Below, piece after piece: positions 1 through 11,829 of a DNA stretch of 64,000 nt. Positions within the stretch are counted from its first letter, which is position 1, and each line of letters starts with the position of its first letter. The stretch is taken from assembly GCA_002074035.1 (NCBI GenBank), contig CP012849.1:317919-381918 (forward strand), given 5' to 3'. Below the pieces are notes generated by a model, which was given only the letters and a program-made list of their open reading frames with translations, made no database searches and was not told the DNA's origin. The stretch is from Candidatus Riesia sp. GBBU (GTDB taxonomy: Bacteria > Pseudomonadota > Gammaproteobacteria > Enterobacterales > Enterobacteriaceae). Made by a program: the position numbers and the translations under genes.

Positions 1-186
1 CATGATCCAAATAAAATTTTGAAACATCAAAAAAAAACAGAATTAAAACATATTAAAAAATACACAAAAATTATAAAAAATTTCAAAGAAATAGACGACA
101 TAAAGTCTTATCCAGATAAGATAAGAATAATATTAAGAAAATTAATGGTTACAAAAATTGATAAATTATTAAATAATATTTTATAA
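1..186 (+). CDS. C-terminal end of an unidentified gene (5' part outside window)
   Basis: Frame 1 is open from the first base to a TAA at 184-186 and encodes 61 residues. The peptide is very rich in Lys, Ile and Leu, looks helical, and ends in the residues KLLNNIL. It is convergent with rpoC, whose stop lies 19 bases further on, so it should be the tail of a + strand neighbour. I do not recognise the family. The lack of stops over 183 bases in such AT-rich DNA supports real coding, but chance cannot be excluded. Confidence 0.5.
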   Translation, partial: HDPNKILKHQKKTELKHIKKYTKIIKNFKEIDDIKSYPDKIRIILRKLMVTKIDKLLNNIL

Positions 187-204
187 AAAATTTATGTTAT
201 TTTT

Positions 205-3200
205 TTAGTTTTCTTTATTTGTAACATTTAATAATTCTGTGAAGTTATCTGCAGTTTTTTCATTTTTATCTTCTTTAGATAAAGAAAGTTGACGGTTCAA
301 TTTATATTTTTCTTTTTCTTTATGATACGCATATCCAGTACCAGCAGGAATCAATCTTCCAACAATTACGTTTTCTTTTAAACCTCTTAATTCATCTATT
401 TTACCTGCTACTGCTGATTCTGTTAAAACCCTAGTAGTTTCTTGAAAAGAAGCAGCTGATATAAAAGATTCTGTAGATAATGAAGCTTTCGTAATTCCTA
501 AAAGGTTTCTACTAAAAGAAGCAATTTTCTTTCCTGAGCTATTCAGGTTTTTGTTAACAATTCTAATTCTTGAATATTCTACTTGCTCGCCTGATAGAAA
601 TTCAGAGTCTCCTGGATTTATTATTGTTGCTTTTCTTAACATTTGCCTAATAATTACTTCAATATGTTTGTCATTTATTTTAACTCCTTGAAGTCTGTAA
701 ACCTCTTGAACTTCATTTGTTATATATCTAGTCACAGCATTTTCTCCTCTTAATCTTAAGATATCGTGTGGAGATTCTGGACCGTCAGAAATTACATCTC
801 CTTTTTCAACTTTTTCTCCTTCAAAAACATTTAAGTTTCTCCATTTAGGAATCATTTCTTCATGTGATTTTTTATTTTTACTATTAATAATCAATCTACG
901 TTTTCCTTTTGTTTCTTTTCCAAATGAAACAACTCCACTTATTTCTGCTAAAATAGCTGGATCTTTTGGAATCCTTGCTTCAAACAAATCAGCCACTCTT
1001 GGTAATCCTCCTGTAATATCCTTAGTTCCAACAGATTCTTGCGGAATTCTAGCTAGAATATCTCCGCTTTTTACAAAATCGCCGTCTTCTAACTGTACAA
1101 TTGATTTTCCTGGTAAGAAATACTGGGCTGGAGTATCTGTAAAAGGTATAAAAATATTTTTACCTTCTTCATCAATAATTCTTAAAGACGGCCTTAAGTC
1201 TTTACTACCTGTTGTTCTATCTGCTGTATCTATTACTACTAAAGAAGATAATCCTGTTAATTCATCTGTTTGTCTTATTATAGATTGTCCATCTATCATA
1301 TCTAAAAATTGTATAGTTCCTGATACCTCGCTAATAATAGGAACTGTATGAGGGTCCCAATAAGCCACTATTTCTCCACCATTAGCGTATTCTTCGTTAT
1401 CTTTTATTAAATGTGCTCCGTATGGTATTTTATAACTTTCTTTAGTTCTATTAAACTCATCTGTTACAATTAGTTCTGCGTTTCTAGAAGTTATCACTGA
1501 ATGGTTCTTTTTTATTTGTACAAACTTAGCGTTAACTAATTTAATTTTTCCATGACTTCTTATCTGTATATTAGACTCAGATGCAGATCTAGAAGCCGCA
1601 CCACCTATATGAAAAGTTCTCATAGTAAGTTGAGTGCCTGGTTCACCAATAGATTGGGCTGCTATTACTCCAATTGCTTCTCCATTTTTAATTAAATTTC
1701 CTCTTGCTAAATCTCTTCCATAACAATTCGAACAAACTCCAAAGTTAGTTTCACAACAAACTACTGATCTTACTTTTATAACATCTATAGAATTCATCTC
1801 CAATCTATCACATTTTTCTTCATCTAGTAAAGTATTTCTAGATATAAGAACTTCTTGTGTTCCAGGAATTAATATATTTTCTGCCGCAACTCTTCCTAAC
1901 ACCCTTTCTCTTAAAGGTTCTTTTATATCTCCTCCTTCTATAACTGGAGTCATTATTATCCCTTCTTTGGTTTTACAATCTTCTTCTATTATGACTAAAT
2001 CCTGGGCAACGTCTACTAATCTACGAGTCAAATATCCAGAATTAGCTGTCTTCAATGCTGTGTCAGCTAATCCTTTTCTTGCTCCATGCGTAGATATGAA
2101 ATATTGTAAAACATTTAATCCTTCTCTAAAATTTGCGGTTATTGGAGTTTCTATTATAGAACCATCTGGTTTCGCCATCAAACCTCTCATTCCTGCAAGT
2201 TGTCTAATTTGTGCTGCAGATCCTCTAGCACCTGAATCAGCCATCATAAATATACTATTAGAAGATGTTTGTTTTTCATATTTATTTTTTCTATTTTGTT
2301 TAACCTCAACTGATATTTCTTTCATCATTTCCTTTGCTATTTGCTCGTTTGCTGATGCCCATATATCAATAACTTTATTGTATCTTTCTCCAGCTGTTAC
2401 AAGTCCAGAATGAAACTGATCTTGAATTTCTGCAACTTCTTTTTCCGCTTTTAAGATTATTTCAGATTTCCTCTTAGGTATTACTAAATCATCTATTCCA
2501 ACTGACGATCCAGACTTAGCAGAATAGAAAAATCCTGTATACATAATTTGATCTGCGAATTTTACTGTAGACTTTAATCCTAAAAGTCTATAGCATGTAT
2601 TAAGCATTCTAGAGATTTCTATTTTTCCTAATGTTGTGTTTATTAGATCATAAGGAATTCCTTTTGGGACTATCATCCAAAGTATTGCTCTCCCAATTGT
2701 AGTATTAATTAATTTAGTTCTTTTTCTAATAACACCGTCTTTTAATATTTCTTCTTTAATCCTAACCTTTATTTTAGCATTCAATGAAACCAATCCAATC
2801 TGATATAAACGATCTGCTTCTTTCGGATCTGACAATATCATTCCTTCTCCTTTAACATTAACACATTCTCTTGTCATATAGTATAAGCCTAGTACAACAT
2901 CTTGTGATGGAACTATAATTGGATCTCCACTAGCTGGAGAAAGTATATTATTTGTAGACATCATAAGAGATCTAGATTCTAGTTTTGCTTCTATTGTAAG
3001 AGGAACATGCACTGCCATTTGGTCTCCGTCAAAGTCTGCGTTATATGCAGCACAGACTAAAGGATGTAATTGAATTGCTTTACCTTCTACTAGAATTGGC
3101 TCAAAAGCTTGTATTCCTAATCTATGCAATGTAGGAGCTCTATTCAACATAACAGGGTGATCTTTAACAACCTCGTCCAATATGTCCCAAACTATAGATT

Positions 3201-4413
3201 CTTCTCGTTCTACCATTTTTTTAGCTGACTTAATTGTATTAGCTAATCCTCTAGATTCTAATTTTCCATATATAAATGGTTTAAACAATTCCAAAGCCAT
3301 TCTTTTCGGCAGCCCACATTGGTGAAGTCTTAAATATGGTCCAACTGTGATAACAGATCTTCCAGAATAGTCAACTCTTTTTCCTAAGAGGTTTTGTCTA
3401 AATCTTCCTTGTTTTCCTTTAATCATATCTGCTAGTGATTTTAGAGGTCTTTTATTCGAACCTGTTATTACCCTTCCTCTTCTTCCATTATCTAGAAGAG
3501 CATCTACTGCTTCCTGAAGCATTCTTTTTTCATTTCTTATAATTATATCTGGAGCAGATAAATCCAACAATCTTTTTAGTCTATTATTTCTATTAATAAC
3601 TCTTCTGTATAAATCATTTAGATCTGAAGTAGCAAATCTTCCTCCATCTAGTGGCACTAAAGGTCTCAAATCAGGAGGAAGTACTGGTAAAACGTTTAGA
3701 ATCATCCATTCTGGTCTATTTTCTGATTGTATAAAAGATTCTAATAATTTTATTCTTTTAGTTAGTTTTTTCTTCTTTGTTTCTGATTGGGTTTTAATTA
3801 ACTCTTTTTTAAGAAGTTTACATTTTCTTTTCATATCTATTTTTTTTAATAAATACTGTATTGCTTCTGCACCCATCTTTACTTCAAATTCGTCTCCAAA
3901 TTCTTCTAATGATTTTAGATATTGATCTTCTGTTAGAACTTGTCCAACTTCTAAGTTAGTGACTCCTTCTTGTGTAACTATGTATGATTCAAAATATAAA
4001 ACTCTTTCAATATCTCTTAAAGGTATATCTAATAGTAATCCAATCCTAGATGGTAAAGACTTTAAAAACCATATATGTGCCGTAGGTGATGCTAATTCTA
4101 TATGTCCCATCCTTTCTCGTCTTACTTTTGTTTGTGTAACCTCAACACCACATTTCTCACAAATAACTCCACGATGTTTTAGTCTCTTGTACTTTCCACA
4201 TAAACATTCATAGTCCTTTATTGGGCCAAATATACGAGCGCAAAACAAACCATCTCTTTCAGGTTTAAAAGTTCTATAATTAATGGTTTCTGGTTTTTTT
4301 ACTTCTCCAAAAGACCAAGATCTAATCATATCTGGAGAAGACAGAGAAATCTTTATTGAACTGAACTCTTCTTTTTTATTTCTAGATTTTAAAAACTTTA
4401 TTAAATCTTTCAC
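205..4413 (-). CDS. rpoC: DNA-directed RNA polymerase subunit beta'
   Basis: Catalytic largest subunit of RNA polymerase. At 1402 residues it is close to the 1407 of E. coli. The N-terminal zinc site has Cys at 70, 72, 85 and 88, the E. coli positions. The catalytic NADFDGD loop, which chelates Mg with three Asp, lies near residue 460, and a second Cys cluster ([12 protein letters not shown]) follows in the C-terminal half. The start codon is GTG (revcomp of 4411-4413), as in E. coli, 67 bp after rpoB. It is the last gene of the rplKAJL-rpoBC order, and its 3' end converges on an incoming + strand gene. No clear hairpin terminator is visible. Confidence 0.98.
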   Translation of the reverse strand: MKDLIKFLKSRNKKEEFSSIKISLSSPDMIRSWSFGEVKKPETINYRTFKPERDGLFCARIFGPIKDYECLCGKYKRLKHRGVICEKCGVEVTQTKVRRERMGHIELASPTAHIWFLKSLPSRIGLLLDIPLRDIERVLYFESYIVTQEGVTNLEVGQVLTEDQYLKSLEEFGDEFEVKMGAEAIQYLLKKIDMKRKCKLLKKELIKTQSETKKKKLTKRIKLLESFIQSENRPEWMILNVLPVLPPDLRPLVPLDGGRFATSDLNDLYRRVINRNNRLKRLLDLSAPDIIIRNEKRMLQEAVDALLDNGRRGRVITGSNKRPLKSLADMIKGKQGRFRQNLLGKRVDYSGRSVITVGPYLRLHQCGLPKRMALELFKPFIYGKLESRGLANTIKSAKKMVEREESIVWDILDEVVKDHPVMLNRAPTLHRLGIQAFEPILVEGKAIQLHPLVCAAYNADFDGDQMAVHVPLTIEAKLESRSLMMSTNNILSPASGDPIIVPSQDVVLGLYYMTRECVNVKGEGMILSDPKEADRLYQIGLVSLNAKIKVRIKEEILKDGVIRKRTKLINTTIGRAILWMIVPKGIPYDLINTTLGKIEISRMLNTCYRLLGLKSTVKFADQIMYTGFFYSAKSGSSVGIDDLVIPKRKSEIILKAEKEVAEIQDQFHSGLVTAGERYNKVIDIWASANEQIAKEMMKEISVEVKQNRKNKYEKQTSSNSIFMMADSGARGSAAQIRQLAGMRGLMAKPDGSIIETPITANFREGLNVLQYFISTHGARKGLADTALKTANSGYLTRRLVDVAQDLVIIEEDCKTKEGIIMTPVIEGGDIKEPLRERVLGRVAAENILIPGTQEVLISRNTLLDEEKCDRLEMNSIDVIKVRSVVCCETNFGVCSNCYGRDLARGNLIKNGEAIGVIAAQSIGEPGTQLTMRTFHIGGAASRSASESNIQIRSHGKIKLVNAKFVQIKKNHSVITSRNAELIVTDEFNRTKESYKIPYGAHLIKDNEEYANGGEIVAYWDPHTVPIISEVSGTIQFLDMIDGQSIIRQTDELTGLSSLVVIDTADRTTGSKDLRPSLRIIDEEGKNIFIPFTDTPAQYFLPGKSIVQLEDGDFVKSGDILARIPQESVGTKDITGGLPRVADLFEARIPKDPAILAEISGVVSFGKETKGKRRLIINSKNKKSHEEMIPKWRNLNVFEGEKVEKGDVISDGPESPHDILRLRGENAVTRYITNEVQEVYRLQGVKINDKHIEVIIRQMLRKATIINPGDSEFLSGEQVEYSRIRIVNKNLNSSGKKIASFSRNLLGITKASLSTESFISAASFQETTRVLTESAVAGKIDELRGLKENVIVGRLIPAGTGYAYHKEKEKYKLNRQLSLSKEDKNEKTADNFTELLNVTNKEN

Positions 4414-4480
4414 AAAAATGATTCTCCTAAAAGCAATATTTATATTTTTGTATTTTGAAATAAGATTTCAATATGCTTTT

Positions 4481-7400
4481 CTATTCATCTCCTAACTCTA
4501 TATTAATTCCTAATGATCTAATTTCTTTTAATAATACATTAAAAGAGTCTGGCATTCCTGGTTCCATATGATAGTTGTTGTCAACTATATTTTTGTACAT
4601 TTTAGTTCTTCCACTGACATCGTCAGATTTAACTGTCAACATTTCTTGCAAAGTATGAGCAGCTCCATATGCTTCTAAAGCCCAAACTTCCATCTCACCA
4701 AATCTTTGTCCTCCAAATTGGGCTTTTCCTCCTAGAGGTTGTTGTGTTACTAAACTGTATGAACCTGTTGATCTTGCATGCATTTTGTCATCTACAAGAT
4801 GGTTCAATTTTAACATATACATGTATCCTACTGTCACTTTTCTTTCAAATCTTTCTCCTGTACAACCATCATATAAAGTAATTTGTCCAGATTTTGGTAA
4901 ATCTGCTAGACTTAGTAATTCCTTTATTTCTTCTTCTTTCACTCCGTCAAAAACAGGTGTAGAAACTGGCATTCCTTCTCTTAAATTTTGTGCTAATCTT
5001 ATTATTTCTTCGTCAGAAAATTCATCAAGATTTACTTTTTGGCAATGATCTGATCCTATGTTATAAACACTTTGAATGAATTTCTTTATCTTATAAACTT
5101 TTATGTTTTCCTTTATCATTTTATTGATTTTATCACCGATACCTTTTGAAGCCATACCTAAATGAGTTTCTAAAATTTGACCTATATTCATCCTAGAAGG
5201 AACACCAAGAGGATTCAAAACAATATCGACAGGATTTCCACTTTCATCATATGGCATATCTTCAATTGGATTTATTTTAGATATTACTCCTTTGTTTCCA
5301 TGTCTTCCTGCCATTTTATCACCAGGTTGAATTTGTCTTTTTATAGCTAAAAAAACTTTTACTATTTTTAGTACACCAGGAGCTAATTCATCACATTGCG
5401 TAATCTTCTTTTTTTGGTCGTGTAATTCTTTTTCAAATTTAGACTCTAAATTTTCATATTGATATAATAAATCTGTTATTTTATTTTTTGTTTCTTTATC
5501 TTTGAATTCAATATTTTCTAATTTTTTATAATCTATTTTTCTAAATACTTCTTTATCGATATTATTTGAAATTAAAATAGACTCAATTCTAGAAATAATA
5601 TTTTTTTCTAGTATTTTAAATTCTTCTGTTAAATCTTTTTTTACAGAAAGCAATTGCATTTCTTCTATTTCTATAGATCTCTTATCTTTTTTTATTCCTT
5701 CTCTTGTAAATATTTGAACATCTATCACTGTACCAGACATACCATTTGGAACTCTTAACGAAGAGTCTTTTACATCTGATGCTTTTTCTCCAAAAATTGC
5801 ACGCAACAACTTTTCTTCAGGTGTTAGTTGTGTCTCGCCTTTAGGAGTAACTTTACCAACTAATATATCTCCTCCTGAAACTTCAGCGCCTATATATACA
5901 ATTCCAGATTCATCAAGTTTAGAAAGAGCTGACTCTCCAACATTTGGAATATCTGATGTAATATCTTCTTGGCCTAATTTTGTATCTCTTGATATACAAG
6001 ACAATTCTTGAATATGAATAGTTGTGAAACAATCTTTTTGAACTATTCTTTCAGATATCAATATAGAATCCTCAAAATTATATCCATTCCAAGGCATAAA
6101 CGCTACTCTCATATTCTGTCCAAGAGCTAATTCTCCAAGATCTGTTGATGGTCCGTCTGCTAAAACATCTCCTTTTTTAACTTTCTCAAATAGAGAAACA
6201 CATGGCTTTTGATTTATACACGTATTTTGATTAGATCTAACATATTTTGTTAATTTATATATGTCTATTCCAGACTCATTAAAATAAGATTTTTTTTCTT
6301 CTACTTTTATAACAATTTTTGAAGAGTCAACATATTGAACTATTCCATTTCTTTTAGCTGTTATTGTAACTCCTGAATCTACAGCAACAGTTCTCTCCAT
6401 ACCAGTTCCAACTAAAGGTTTTTCTGAATATAGTGTAGGAACTGCTTGTCTTTGCATATTAGCTCCCATTAACGCCCTATTAGCATCATCATGTTCTAAA
6501 AAAGGAATTAAAGAAGCTCCAACCGAAACGATCTGTTGTGTTGAAACATCCATATATTCTACTTGATTTTTGTTAAAAACACCTGACTCTCCTTTGTTCC
6601 TGCATGTTATTAAATCTTCTAATATTTTGTTTTCATTGTCTAAAATTGTATTTGCCTGAGCAATAATGTAATTACCTTCTTCTATTGCAGACAGATAATG
6701 AATTTCGTTTGTTACTGTTCCATTTTTTACAAGACGATATGGAGTTTCTAGAAATCCATATTTATTTGTTCTAGCATAAACAGATAAAGAGTTTATTAAT
6801 CCAATATTTGGTCCTTCTGGTGTTTCAATTGGGCATACTCTACCGTAATGTGTTGGATGAACATCTCTAACTTCAAATCCCGCTCTTTCTCTTGTTAAAC
6901 CTCCAGGACCTAACGCAGAGATCCTTCTTTTATGTGTTATTTCAGATAATGGATTATTTTGATCCATGAACTGTGATAACTGACTAGAACTAAAAAACTC
7001 CTTTACAGCAGCTGATATTGGCTTTGCATTTATCAAATCCTGTGGCTTTAATATATCCAAATCTCCTAAAGATAACCTTTCCTTTACAGCTCTTTCGACT
7101 CTTATTAGTCCAACTCTAAATTGATTTTCAACCATTTCTCCAACTGATCTGATTCTTCTATTACCAAGATGATCGATGTCGTCTACCTCTCCTTCTCCGT
7201 TTCTAATACTAATTAGCTTCTTCATCACTTCTATGATGTCATTTTTACTAAGTGTTCCATTACCTTCAGTTTCATCTCTTCTTAGAGATTTATTAAATTT
7301 CATCCTTCCAACAGGTGAAAGATCATATCTTTCTGAGGAAAAAAATAAATTTTCGAACAAGTTTTCTGCAGATTCTTTTGTTGGAGGTTCACCAGGTCTC

Positions 7401-8506
7401 ATCATTCTATAAATTTCAAAAAGAGCTTCATTTCTATCTCCAGTAGGATCAATTTTTAGTGTTTCTGATATATAAGGTCCATGGTCTAAATCATTTGTAA
7501 AAATTGTTTCAAATGTCTTAAAATTGTTTTTTAATAAATTTTGTATTATATCATAAGACAAATATGTATTAGCTTTGCAAATAATTTCACCATAAATATC
7601 TTTATAATTCTTTGATACAGTTTTACCTATTATATAATCTATTGGAACTTCTATTAAATCTATGTTCTCTTCTTCTAATCTATATATATGTTTTGCAGTA
7701 ATTCTTCTGCCTTTTTCAACATATACATCTCCATTTATCGTTATGTCAAAAGTTGCTGTTTCTCCACGAAAACGTTTTGGTACTAACTTCATGAAAATCT
7801 TGCTTTCTCGAATAAAAAACGTTGTTTTTTCAAAAAAAATTTCTAATATTTCTTCTGTGTTATAATTCATTGCGTACATGATGATTGTTGCTGGAAGTTT
7901 TCTTTTCCTATCAATTCTAAGAAATAAGTTATCTTTTAGATCAAATTCAAAATCTAACCAAGATCCACGATATGGAATTATTCTAGCGTTATATAATATT
8001 TTTCCAGAAGAATGTGTTTTGCCTTTATCGCTGTCAAAAAAAACTCCTGGACTTCTATGTAACTGAGAGACAACAACTCTCTCTGTACCGTTTACTATGA
8101 AAGTTCCAGTATTAGTCATTAAAGGAATTTCTCCCATGTATACTTCTTGTTCCTTTATATCTTTTATTTTTCTATTTTCATCTGATTTTTCATATATTAT
8201 TAGTCTAAGTTTTACCTTTAGTGATGCAGAATAAGTAGTACTTCTAATTCTAGATTCTTTAGCACTAAAGATTGGTTTTCCAAGTTTGTGACTTATATAT
8301 TGAACTTCAGAACTATTATTGTAACTTTTTATAGGGAAAACAGATTTTAAAGCACATTCTATTCCACTTGATCTATTTTTATAACTTTTAATAAATTTAG
8401 AAAAAGAGTCAATTTGTATAGATAAAAGGTACGGTATATCTAAAACTCTTGGTCTTTTACTGAAATCTTTCCTAATTCTTTTCTTTTCTGTATAAGAGTA
8501 GATCAT
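4481..8506 (-). CDS. rpoB: DNA-directed RNA polymerase subunit beta
   Basis: Second large subunit of RNA polymerase, 1341 residues against 1342 in E. coli. It begins with the conserved N-terminus, including [11 protein letters not shown]. The rifampicin-pocket cluster near residues 510-540 keeps [12 protein letters not shown] and [14 protein letters not shown], so no classical resistance substitution is evident. The C-terminal beta-beta' interface motif [18 protein letters not shown] is present. A strong AAGGAAG ribosome binding site precedes the ATG. The gene is 148 bp downstream of rplL and 67 bp upstream of rpoC, presumably one transcription unit with both. Confidence 0.98.
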   Translation of the reverse strand: MIYSYTEKKRIRKDFSKRPRVLDIPYLLSIQIDSFSKFIKSYKNRSSGIECALKSVFPIKSYNNSSEVQYISHKLGKPIFSAKESRIRSTTYSASLKVKLRLIIYEKSDENRKIKDIKEQEVYMGEIPLMTNTGTFIVNGTERVVVSQLHRSPGVFFDSDKGKTHSSGKILYNARIIPYRGSWLDFEFDLKDNLFLRIDRKRKLPATIIMYAMNYNTEEILEIFFEKTTFFIRESKIFMKLVPKRFRGETATFDITINGDVYVEKGRRITAKHIYRLEEENIDLIEVPIDYIIGKTVSKNYKDIYGEIICKANTYLSYDIIQNLLKNNFKTFETIFTNDLDHGPYISETLKIDPTGDRNEALFEIYRMMRPGEPPTKESAENLFENLFFSSERYDLSPVGRMKFNKSLRRDETEGNGTLSKNDIIEVMKKLISIRNGEGEVDDIDHLGNRRIRSVGEMVENQFRVGLIRVERAVKERLSLGDLDILKPQDLINAKPISAAVKEFFSSSQLSQFMDQNNPLSEITHKRRISALGPGGLTRERAGFEVRDVHPTHYGRVCPIETPEGPNIGLINSLSVYARTNKYGFLETPYRLVKNGTVTNEIHYLSAIEEGNYIIAQANTILDNENKILEDLITCRNKGESGVFNKNQVEYMDVSTQQIVSVGASLIPFLEHDDANRALMGANMQRQAVPTLYSEKPLVGTGMERTVAVDSGVTITAKRNGIVQYVDSSKIVIKVEEKKSYFNESGIDIYKLTKYVRSNQNTCINQKPCVSLFEKVKKGDVLADGPSTDLGELALGQNMRVAFMPWNGYNFEDSILISERIVQKDCFTTIHIQELSCISRDTKLGQEDITSDIPNVGESALSKLDESGIVYIGAEVSGGDILVGKVTPKGETQLTPEEKLLRAIFGEKASDVKDSSLRVPNGMSGTVIDVQIFTREGIKKDKRSIEIEEMQLLSVKKDLTEEFKILEKNIISRIESILISNNIDKEVFRKIDYKKLENIEFKDKETKNKITDLLYQYENLESKFEKELHDQKKKITQCDELAPGVLKIVKVFLAIKRQIQPGDKMAGRHGNKGVISKINPIEDMPYDESGNPVDIVLNPLGVPSRMNIGQILETHLGMASKGIGDKINKMIKENIKVYKIKKFIQSVYNIGSDHCQKVNLDEFSDEEIIRLAQNLREGMPVSTPVFDGVKEEEIKELLSLADLPKSGQITLYDGCTGERFERKVTVGYMYMLKLNHLVDDKMHARSTGSYSLVTQQPLGGKAQFGGQRFGEMEVWALEAYGAAHTLQEMLTVKSDDVSGRTKMYKNIVDNNYHMEPGMPDSFNVLLKEIRSLGINIELGDE

Positions 8507-8532
8507 AAACTTCCTTTTGTATTGAAAATTTG

Positions 8533-8551
8533 ATTTATCTTTAAGATAAAT
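8533..8551 (-). promoter_or_regulatory. Short inverted repeat in the rplL-rpoB spacer
   Basis: ATTTATCTT and AAGATAAAT form 9-base arms around one base, equivalent to an 8-bp stem with a 3-base loop in RNA. It sits about 30 bases upstream of the rpoB ATG, in the spacer where E. coli carries an attenuator and an RNase III site. The stem is almost all A-U and would be weak, so a regulatory role is only a suggestion from position. Confidence 0.25.
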
Positions 8552-8654
8552 TTTTACTAAAAATTTTTGTAGAAAAACATATGAGAAAATAGTTTAAAAT
8601 ATTCTTCTAAATTAGAGATTTAAATTTTTAATTATTAGGTTTTTAACAGTGATT

Positions 8655-9029
8655 TTATTTAATTTCTACAGAAGCTCCAGATTCTTCTAAAGATTTTTTG
8701 ATTTTTTCTGCTTCCTCTTTACTAAGAGATTCTTTGATAACTTTTGGGGCAGATTCTACAGTATCTTTTGCTTCTTTTAACCCTAATCCTGTAATAGATC
8801 TAACTGCTTTTATAACAGAAATTTTATTTTTTCCAATAGAAGATAAAATCACTTTAAACTCCGATTTTTCTTCTATAGTTTTTTTATTTTCTTCAGACTT
8901 AATATTAGACTGAATAGAAGAAGACACTGAGATACCAAATTTCTTTTCCATCATATCAATCAATTCAATAACATCTGTTATAGACATGTTAGAAACTGTT
9001 TCAATGATCTGTTCTTTAGTTATAGGCAT
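8655..9029 (-). CDS. rplL: 50S ribosomal protein L7/L12
   Basis: Stalk protein that recruits the GTPase translation factors; present in several copies on L10. Length 124 residues (E. coli 121). The N-terminal dimerisation helix, around residues 1-35, is followed by a Lys/Glu/Ser-rich hinge and a well conserved C-terminal domain with [15 protein letters not shown] and the terminal GASVEIK. It lies 39 bp downstream of rplJ, as expected for the co-regulated rplJL pair, and is separated from rpoB by 148 bp. Confidence 0.97.
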   Translation of the reverse strand: MPITKEQIIETVSNMSITDVIELIDMMEKKFGISVSSSIQSNIKSEENKKTIEEKSEFKVILSSIGKNKISVIKAVRSITGLGLKEAKDTVESAPKVIKESLSKEEAEKIKKSLEESGASVEIK

Positions 9030-9068
9030 AATTCAACCTCTATGTAAGTAATACTGTGTTCAAATGGA

Positions 9069-9572
9069 TTATCGAGAGCTTTTTGACTTTAGAATTTGTA
9101 TCATGAACATAATACGGATTAATCTAATGACAGAAGTTTCTATAAGAAACGACAAAAATAAACAAATCGATTCTTTTTTAGTTGATATATTTGATAATAA
9201 AGAAATTTTGTTACCTTTTATCAACTTATTTTCAAAAGAAACAGATTTAATCGAAAATGTAGGATTTTTTTTTGAAAATTCCTTTAATAAACTAATCAAA
9301 ATTTTTGGAACTTTTTGAGAAAAAGCTACAACAATAGGCCCAGAGAACTCTTTTTTTAAGAATTTATGTTGTGTTTTAGAAAATGCAATTTTCATTAAAG
9401 AGTTTGGAAAAATTTGAATAGTAATTAACTCTTTTCTGCAAGTTTTTCTTAAGTCATTAAAAGAGTTTGCTGTAACTTTAGAAAAATTAGAAATTGCAAT
9501 CGATTTAGATAACTCTATTAATTTTTTTATTTTTTGAACTAAATCTTTTTTTTTACTACGTTTCAATTTCAT
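9069..9572 (-). CDS. rplJ: 50S ribosomal protein L10
   Basis: Base of the ribosomal stalk; binds 23S rRNA by its N-terminal domain and L7/L12 dimers by its C-terminal helix. Length 167 residues (E. coli 165). Conservation is lower than in its neighbours, but the central GPIVVAFS segment, the KEFSKKNPTF segment and the placement directly before rplL identify it. It follows rplA after 133 bp, the spacer where E. coli has the L10 autoregulatory leader; I could not recognise that leader fold in this AT-rich spacer. Confidence 0.93.
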   Translation of the reverse strand: MKLKRSKKKDLVQKIKKLIELSKSIAISNFSKVTANSFNDLRKTCRKELITIQIFPNSLMKIAFSKTQHKFLKKEFSGPIVVAFSQKVPKILISLLKEFSKKNPTFSIKSVSFENKLIKGNKISLLSNISTKKESICLFLSFLIETSVIRLIRIMFMIQILKSKSSR

Positions 9573-9705
9573 TAGATTTCCAGATAAAAATAAATCTTTT
9601 TAGATTTAGAAAATAAAAATAAGTTCTTCAAAATAAATCCAATTGGTATTTATTTAAAAAACTAAAGTATTATAAAATATTTTGATAAAAAGTAAAGTAT
9701 ACTCA

Positions 9706-10374
9706 TTAGATCAACTTATAGAAATCTATTCTAACTGATTTACCCATAGTTGTAGATAAATACACACTTTTAAAAAAATCTACTTTTTGAGAATAAAAGT
9801 GTGATTTTTTTACAGATTTTAAAAATGATTCTAGATTCTCAGCTATTTCATTATCAGAAAAGTTTATATTTCCGATTGAAGCATGAATTATTCCATAATC
9901 ATCATATTTATAATATATCTTCCCTGAATTTATATCTTCAATAGATTTCTTAAAATTTTCTGTTATTGTTCCAAGTTCTTTATTAAGAATTTCTATTTTC
10001 GATCCAAGATATTTTTTTGTTTTTTTTGCTATTTTTACGGTTTCTTTAGAAGAAAGAATTATATCAATATTTCTTTTATTTTTTTTTACTTTTTCAAGTA
10101 TATCTTCTCCTCCAGCATATTTTACTCCAAGATTTATTACGTCTTTTATATATTTTTTATTACAGAAAACAACTATATTAGTTTTTCTTCCAGTTCCATT
10201 TGGAAGATATGCAAATTCATATATATTTTTCTTTAGTTTTTTTTTGTTTATATTGAGTTTAATTGATACGTCAACACTTTCTAAAAAATTGAAATTTTTT
10301 GATTTTTTTAGAAAATTTATTGCACTATGAATGTCAAGTTTTTCTTTTTGTATTTTATCTTTAGTTTTTTTCAT
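9706..10374 (-). CDS. rplA: 50S ribosomal protein L1
   Basis: Protein of the mobile L1 stalk at the tRNA exit side. Length 222 residues, about a dozen shorter than E. coli, mostly at the C-terminus, which ends soon after the conserved TTMGKSVRID. The segment YLPNGTGRKTNI (E. coli has LPHGTGR) near residue 57 is diagnostic. It sits 5 bp after rplK, so the two are almost certainly co-translated from the rplKA unit, where L1 is normally the translational repressor. Confidence 0.95.
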   Translation of the reverse strand: MKKTKDKIQKEKLDIHSAINFLKKSKNFNFLESVDVSIKLNINKKKLKKNIYEFAYLPNGTGRKTNIVVFCNKKYIKDVINLGVKYAGGEDILEKVKKNKRNIDIILSSKETVKIAKKTKKYLGSKIEILNKELGTITENFKKSIEDINSGKIYYKYDDYGIIHASIGNINFSDNEIAENLESFLKSVKKSHFYSQKVDFFKSVYLSTTMGKSVRIDFYKLI

Positions 10375-10379
10375 TGTAT

Positions 10380-10802
10380 TTATTCAATAATATCTATTCC
10401 AATAGATTTAGCAGTGCCTTTAATAGAATTGATTACTGATGTAATATTAGATCCAGTCATGTCTTTAAATTTTATTTCTGCTATTTCCTTGATTTTTTTT
10501 ATTGTTATTCTTCCTACTTTATTTTGAGAACTTGATCCTTTATCTATTTTTGCGGCTCTTTTAAGCAAAAAAGTTGTTGTTGGAGTTTTTGTAATAAAAG
10601 TAAATGATTTATCATAATAAACTGTAATTATCACTGGTATTGGCAAACCTTTTTCTAAATTTTTAGTTTTTTCATTAAATTTTTTGCAAAATTCTATAAT
10701 GTTAACTCCTTTCTGTCCGAGAGCAGGTCCGATTGGTGGACTTGGGTTAGCCATTCCAGATTCAATCTGAAGTTTAATATAAGAATGTATTTTTTTGTTC
10801 AT
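10380..10802 (-). CDS. rplK: 50S ribosomal protein L11
   Basis: Binds the GTPase-associated region of 23S rRNA. Length 140 residues (E. coli 142). The N-terminal proline-rich switch near residues 18-30 reads [17 protein letters not shown], and the C-terminal rRNA-binding domain ends with [10 protein letters not shown]. It is 61 bp after nusG and 5 bp before rplA, the normal enterobacterial order. Confidence 0.97.
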   Translation of the reverse strand: MNKKIHSYIKLQIESGMANPSPPIGPALGQKGVNIIEFCKKFNEKTKNLEKGLPIPVIITVYYDKSFTFITKTPTTTFLLKRAAKIDKGSSSQNKVGRITIKKIKEIAEIKFKDMTGSNITSVINSIKGTAKSIGIDIIE

Positions 10803-10863
10803 ATAGATAAAAGTTTTAGATTAACATTTTATGTTATTAGTATTTCAAAATACTACTTGAATT

Positions 10864-11409
10864 TTAAAGTTTTTCTACTTGATTAAAGTCTAGTTCTACA
10901 GGTGTAGATCTACCGAATATCGAAACAGAAACTTTTAGACGACTCTTTTCATAATCTACTTCTTCTGTAACACCATTGAAGTCAGCGAATGGTCCGCTAT
11001 TAACTCTAATTACTTCTCCTGGTTCAAATAATATTTTTGGTTTTGGTTTATTTCCTGATTGCTCTAGTCTATTCATAACTGAAATTACTTCTTCTTCGTC
11101 AATTGATGTTGGATTATCTGGAGTTCCTCCAATAAAACCTATAACTTTTGGTATGCTTTTTACTAAATACCAACTTTTTTCGTCCATGATCATATTAATC
11201 AATATATAGCCAGGAAAAAACTTTCTCTCACTTTTCCTTTTTTGTCCGTTTTTTATTTCTATAACTTCCTCTTTTGGTATTAATATTTTACCAAATTTTT
11301 TTTTCATTGAATGAAGTAATATATGTCTTTTCAAAGATTGAAGAACTTTTGTCTCAAATCCAGAAAAAGACTGTATGACATACCATTTCATTTTTGCTAG
11401 ATCTGACAT
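10864..11409 (-). CDS. nusG: Transcription elongation and antitermination factor NusG
   Basis: Binds RNA polymerase and couples it to Rho or the ribosome. Length 181 residues, equal to E. coli. The NGN domain starts with [12 protein letters not shown] and contains [12 protein letters not shown] near residue 60. The C-terminal KOW domain carries the segments [13 protein letters not shown] and [11 protein letters not shown]. The gene is 8 bp after secE, reproducing the secE-nusG operon. Confidence 0.97.
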   Translation of the reverse strand: MSDLAKMKWYVIQSFSGFETKVLQSLKRHILLHSMKKKFGKILIPKEEVIEIKNGQKRKSERKFFPGYILINMIMDEKSWYLVKSIPKVIGFIGGTPDNPTSIDEEEVISVMNRLEQSGNKPKPKILFEPGEVIRVNSGPFADFNGVTEEVDYEKSRLKVSVSIFGRSTPVELDFNQVEKL

Positions 11410-11417
11410 TTTTCTCC

Positions 11418-11792
11418 TTATTTAAGAATTAAAGAAATTAATTTAATTAAAATACAATCTGTACAAAAAAGTATAGTAGACATAACTGCAGTAAAAAATA
11501 AAATAATCAAAGTTGTTTGAAATGTTTCTGTGTAAGAAGGCCAGATAACTTTTTTTACCTCTAGAATAGACTCTTTAACAGTTCTTAAAATTGACTTTCC
11601 TTCTTTAGTATAAAGTCCAATAAATATTACAGATAAAATTATAAAAAAAAGAAAAATAATTTTTAAAAAAGAATTGTGTTTCCTCAATTGATATCCTATT
11701 AAAATAGCCAATGAAACAATTAAAGAAATAAATATATATTTAATTAGTCTTACATACTTATTTTTTCTTTTTTTAATTAGATCAAACTTCAT
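11418..11792 (-). CDS. secE: Preprotein translocase subunit SecE
   Basis: Essential clamp subunit of the SecYEG translocon. Length 124 residues (E. coli 127). Two hydrophobic segments lie at about residues 20-37 and 42-60. They are followed by the conserved amphipathic stretch with KKVIWPS and a third membrane segment at about 93-115. Keeping the three-helix gammaproteobacterial form, rather than the single-helix form, fits an enterobacterial origin. It lies between the tufB remnant and nusG, with 8 bp to nusG; SecY is encoded at 23470-24798. Confidence 0.95.
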   Translation of the reverse strand: MKFDLIKKRKNKYVRLIKYIFISLIVSLAILIGYQLRKHNSFLKIIFLFFIILSVIFIGLYTKEGKSILRTVKESILEVKKVIWPSYTETFQTTLIILFFTAVMSTILFCTDCILIKLISLILK

Positions 11793-11829
11793 AAATTAAT
11801 CTTTCCTATTCATAAAAATATTGTTTAAT

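Noticed and set aside
1967-2413. 148-codon open frame on the + strand inside rpoC
   Set aside because: It lies opposite a highly conserved rpoC region, has no ribosome binding site or family resemblance, and is typical of the antisense frames found across this window.
9064-9318. 84-codon + strand frame opposite rplJ
   Set aside because: It is entirely antisense to L10, whose length and position are normal; composition is that of a shadow frame.
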